DNA of 12,848 bases from NCBI GenBank assembly GCA_913009865.1, contig CAJVYK010000045.1, positions 1 through 12,848 on the forward strand, read 5' to 3'. Positions 12,699 through 12,848 of the stretch are shown one piece after another (position 1 is the stretch's first letter; every line of letters starts with the position of its first letter). This DNA comes from an uncultured bacterium (GTDB taxonomy: Bacteria; Planctomycetota; Phycisphaerae; Sedimentisphaerales; Anaerobacaceae). Below the pieces are notes generated by a model. It made no database searches and was not told where the DNA came from. It was given only the letters and a program-made list of their open reading frames with translations. Position numbers and translations under genes: made by a program.

Positions 12699-12848
12699 TT
12701 ATTTCGTAAGTTCCTTCCTGTGTCTGAACGAAAATATCAGTAACCAAATAGATGTTCCAAAAACCACAAGTGTTACGGCTATAGATACGGGATTTTGTGT
12801 TATGAGCGGCCAGAGATGAACAGTTGCATTACGCTCCATAAGTTCGTA
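12699..12848 (-). CDS. C-terminal fragment of an unidentified membrane protein (truncated by window edge)
   Basis: The minus-strand frame is open from the right edge to TAA at 12701-12699. The visible 49 residues contain one strongly hydrophobic helix (NPVSIAVTLVVFGTSIWLLI) followed by a basic end (FSFRHRKELTK). A methionine at 12839 would give a 46-residue protein, but it lacks a visible ribosome site (TACGAACTT precedes it) and the frame continues upstream, so I favour the C terminus of a larger membrane protein. It is on the same strand as the LAB_N and GT39 genes, 176 bases upstream. I do not recognise the family. Confidence 0.5.
   Translation of the reverse strand, partial: YELMERNATVHLWPLITQNPVSIAVTLVVFGTSIWLLIFSFRHRKELTK

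Noticed and set aside
12544..12747. A 67-codon minus-strand ORF starting with TTG
   Set aside because: It overlaps the more convincing membrane-protein C terminus in another frame, has no ribosome site, and shows no protein-family features.
1..12848. tRNA, rRNA or CRISPR arrays
   Set aside because: I saw no cloverleaf, conserved rRNA stretches or spaced repeats, although I could not run a covariance search.

Overview
The window looks like the end of a draft, probably metagenome-derived, contig from a Gram-negative (diderm) bacterium. The first 124 bases are not genomic. They read as a complete Illumina i7 adapter (59-124) preceded by T-rich read-through noise (1-58), so real sequence starts at about 125. 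The gene mix (Gfo/Idh/MocA oxidoreductase, YkgJ cysteine-cluster protein, two ArnT/PMT-type GT39 transferases, a lipid-A-biosynthesis N-terminal domain protein, a ChbG/HpnK deacetylase) and the scarcity of Shine-Dalgarno sites outside one cassette would suit a member of the Planctomycetota/PVC group. That assignment is inference from gene content, not a search.

Layout. 220-2419: two minus-strand genes, a Gfo/Idh/MocA oxidoreductase and a YkgJ-type protein. 2540-3777: a compact plus-strand cassette with its own promoter, encoding a CsoR-family sensor with an unusual Cys-Tyr-Cys site, a seven-cysteine thioredoxin-fold protein, and a MerT-like membrane protein with an extra periplasmic cysteine tail. 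3774-7769: a minus-strand operon of GT39 transferase, PAP2 phosphatase fused to an ICMT-type methyltransferase domain, and a membrane-anchored alpha/beta hydrolase. A divergent promoter pair lies at about 7833-7898. 7965-10344: a plus-strand operon of ChbG/HpnK deacetylase, DPM1/ArnC-type GT2, and a membrane-anchored dual-specificity-phosphatase-fold protein whose catalytic Cys is Gly. 10360-10499: a 140-bp MITE-like element with 15-bp inverted ends and a perfect 5-bp target duplication. 10473-12522: a minus-strand pair, a second GT39 transferase and an LAB_N protein. A truncated gene runs off the right edge.

How the genes work together. The right two thirds resembles a lipid-linked sugar modification module built like the Arn pathway: GT2 loads a sugar on polyprenyl phosphate, a deacetylase edits it, and GT39 enzymes transfer it outside the membrane, with phosphatase and methyltransferase functions for lipid intermediates nearby. 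The substrate is unknown. The csoR-trx-merT cassette is the best candidate for an undescribed small system: thiol or thiophilic-metal sensing coupled to a MerT-like carrier and a cytosolic Cys-rich acceptor.

The cleanest sequence-level result is the MITE. Removing the element and one target copy restores a GT39 gene ending in Asn-Leu-stop, one base from the convergent phosphatase-fold gene. The insertion has replaced that ending with a repeat-encoded GAVEKPPK tail.
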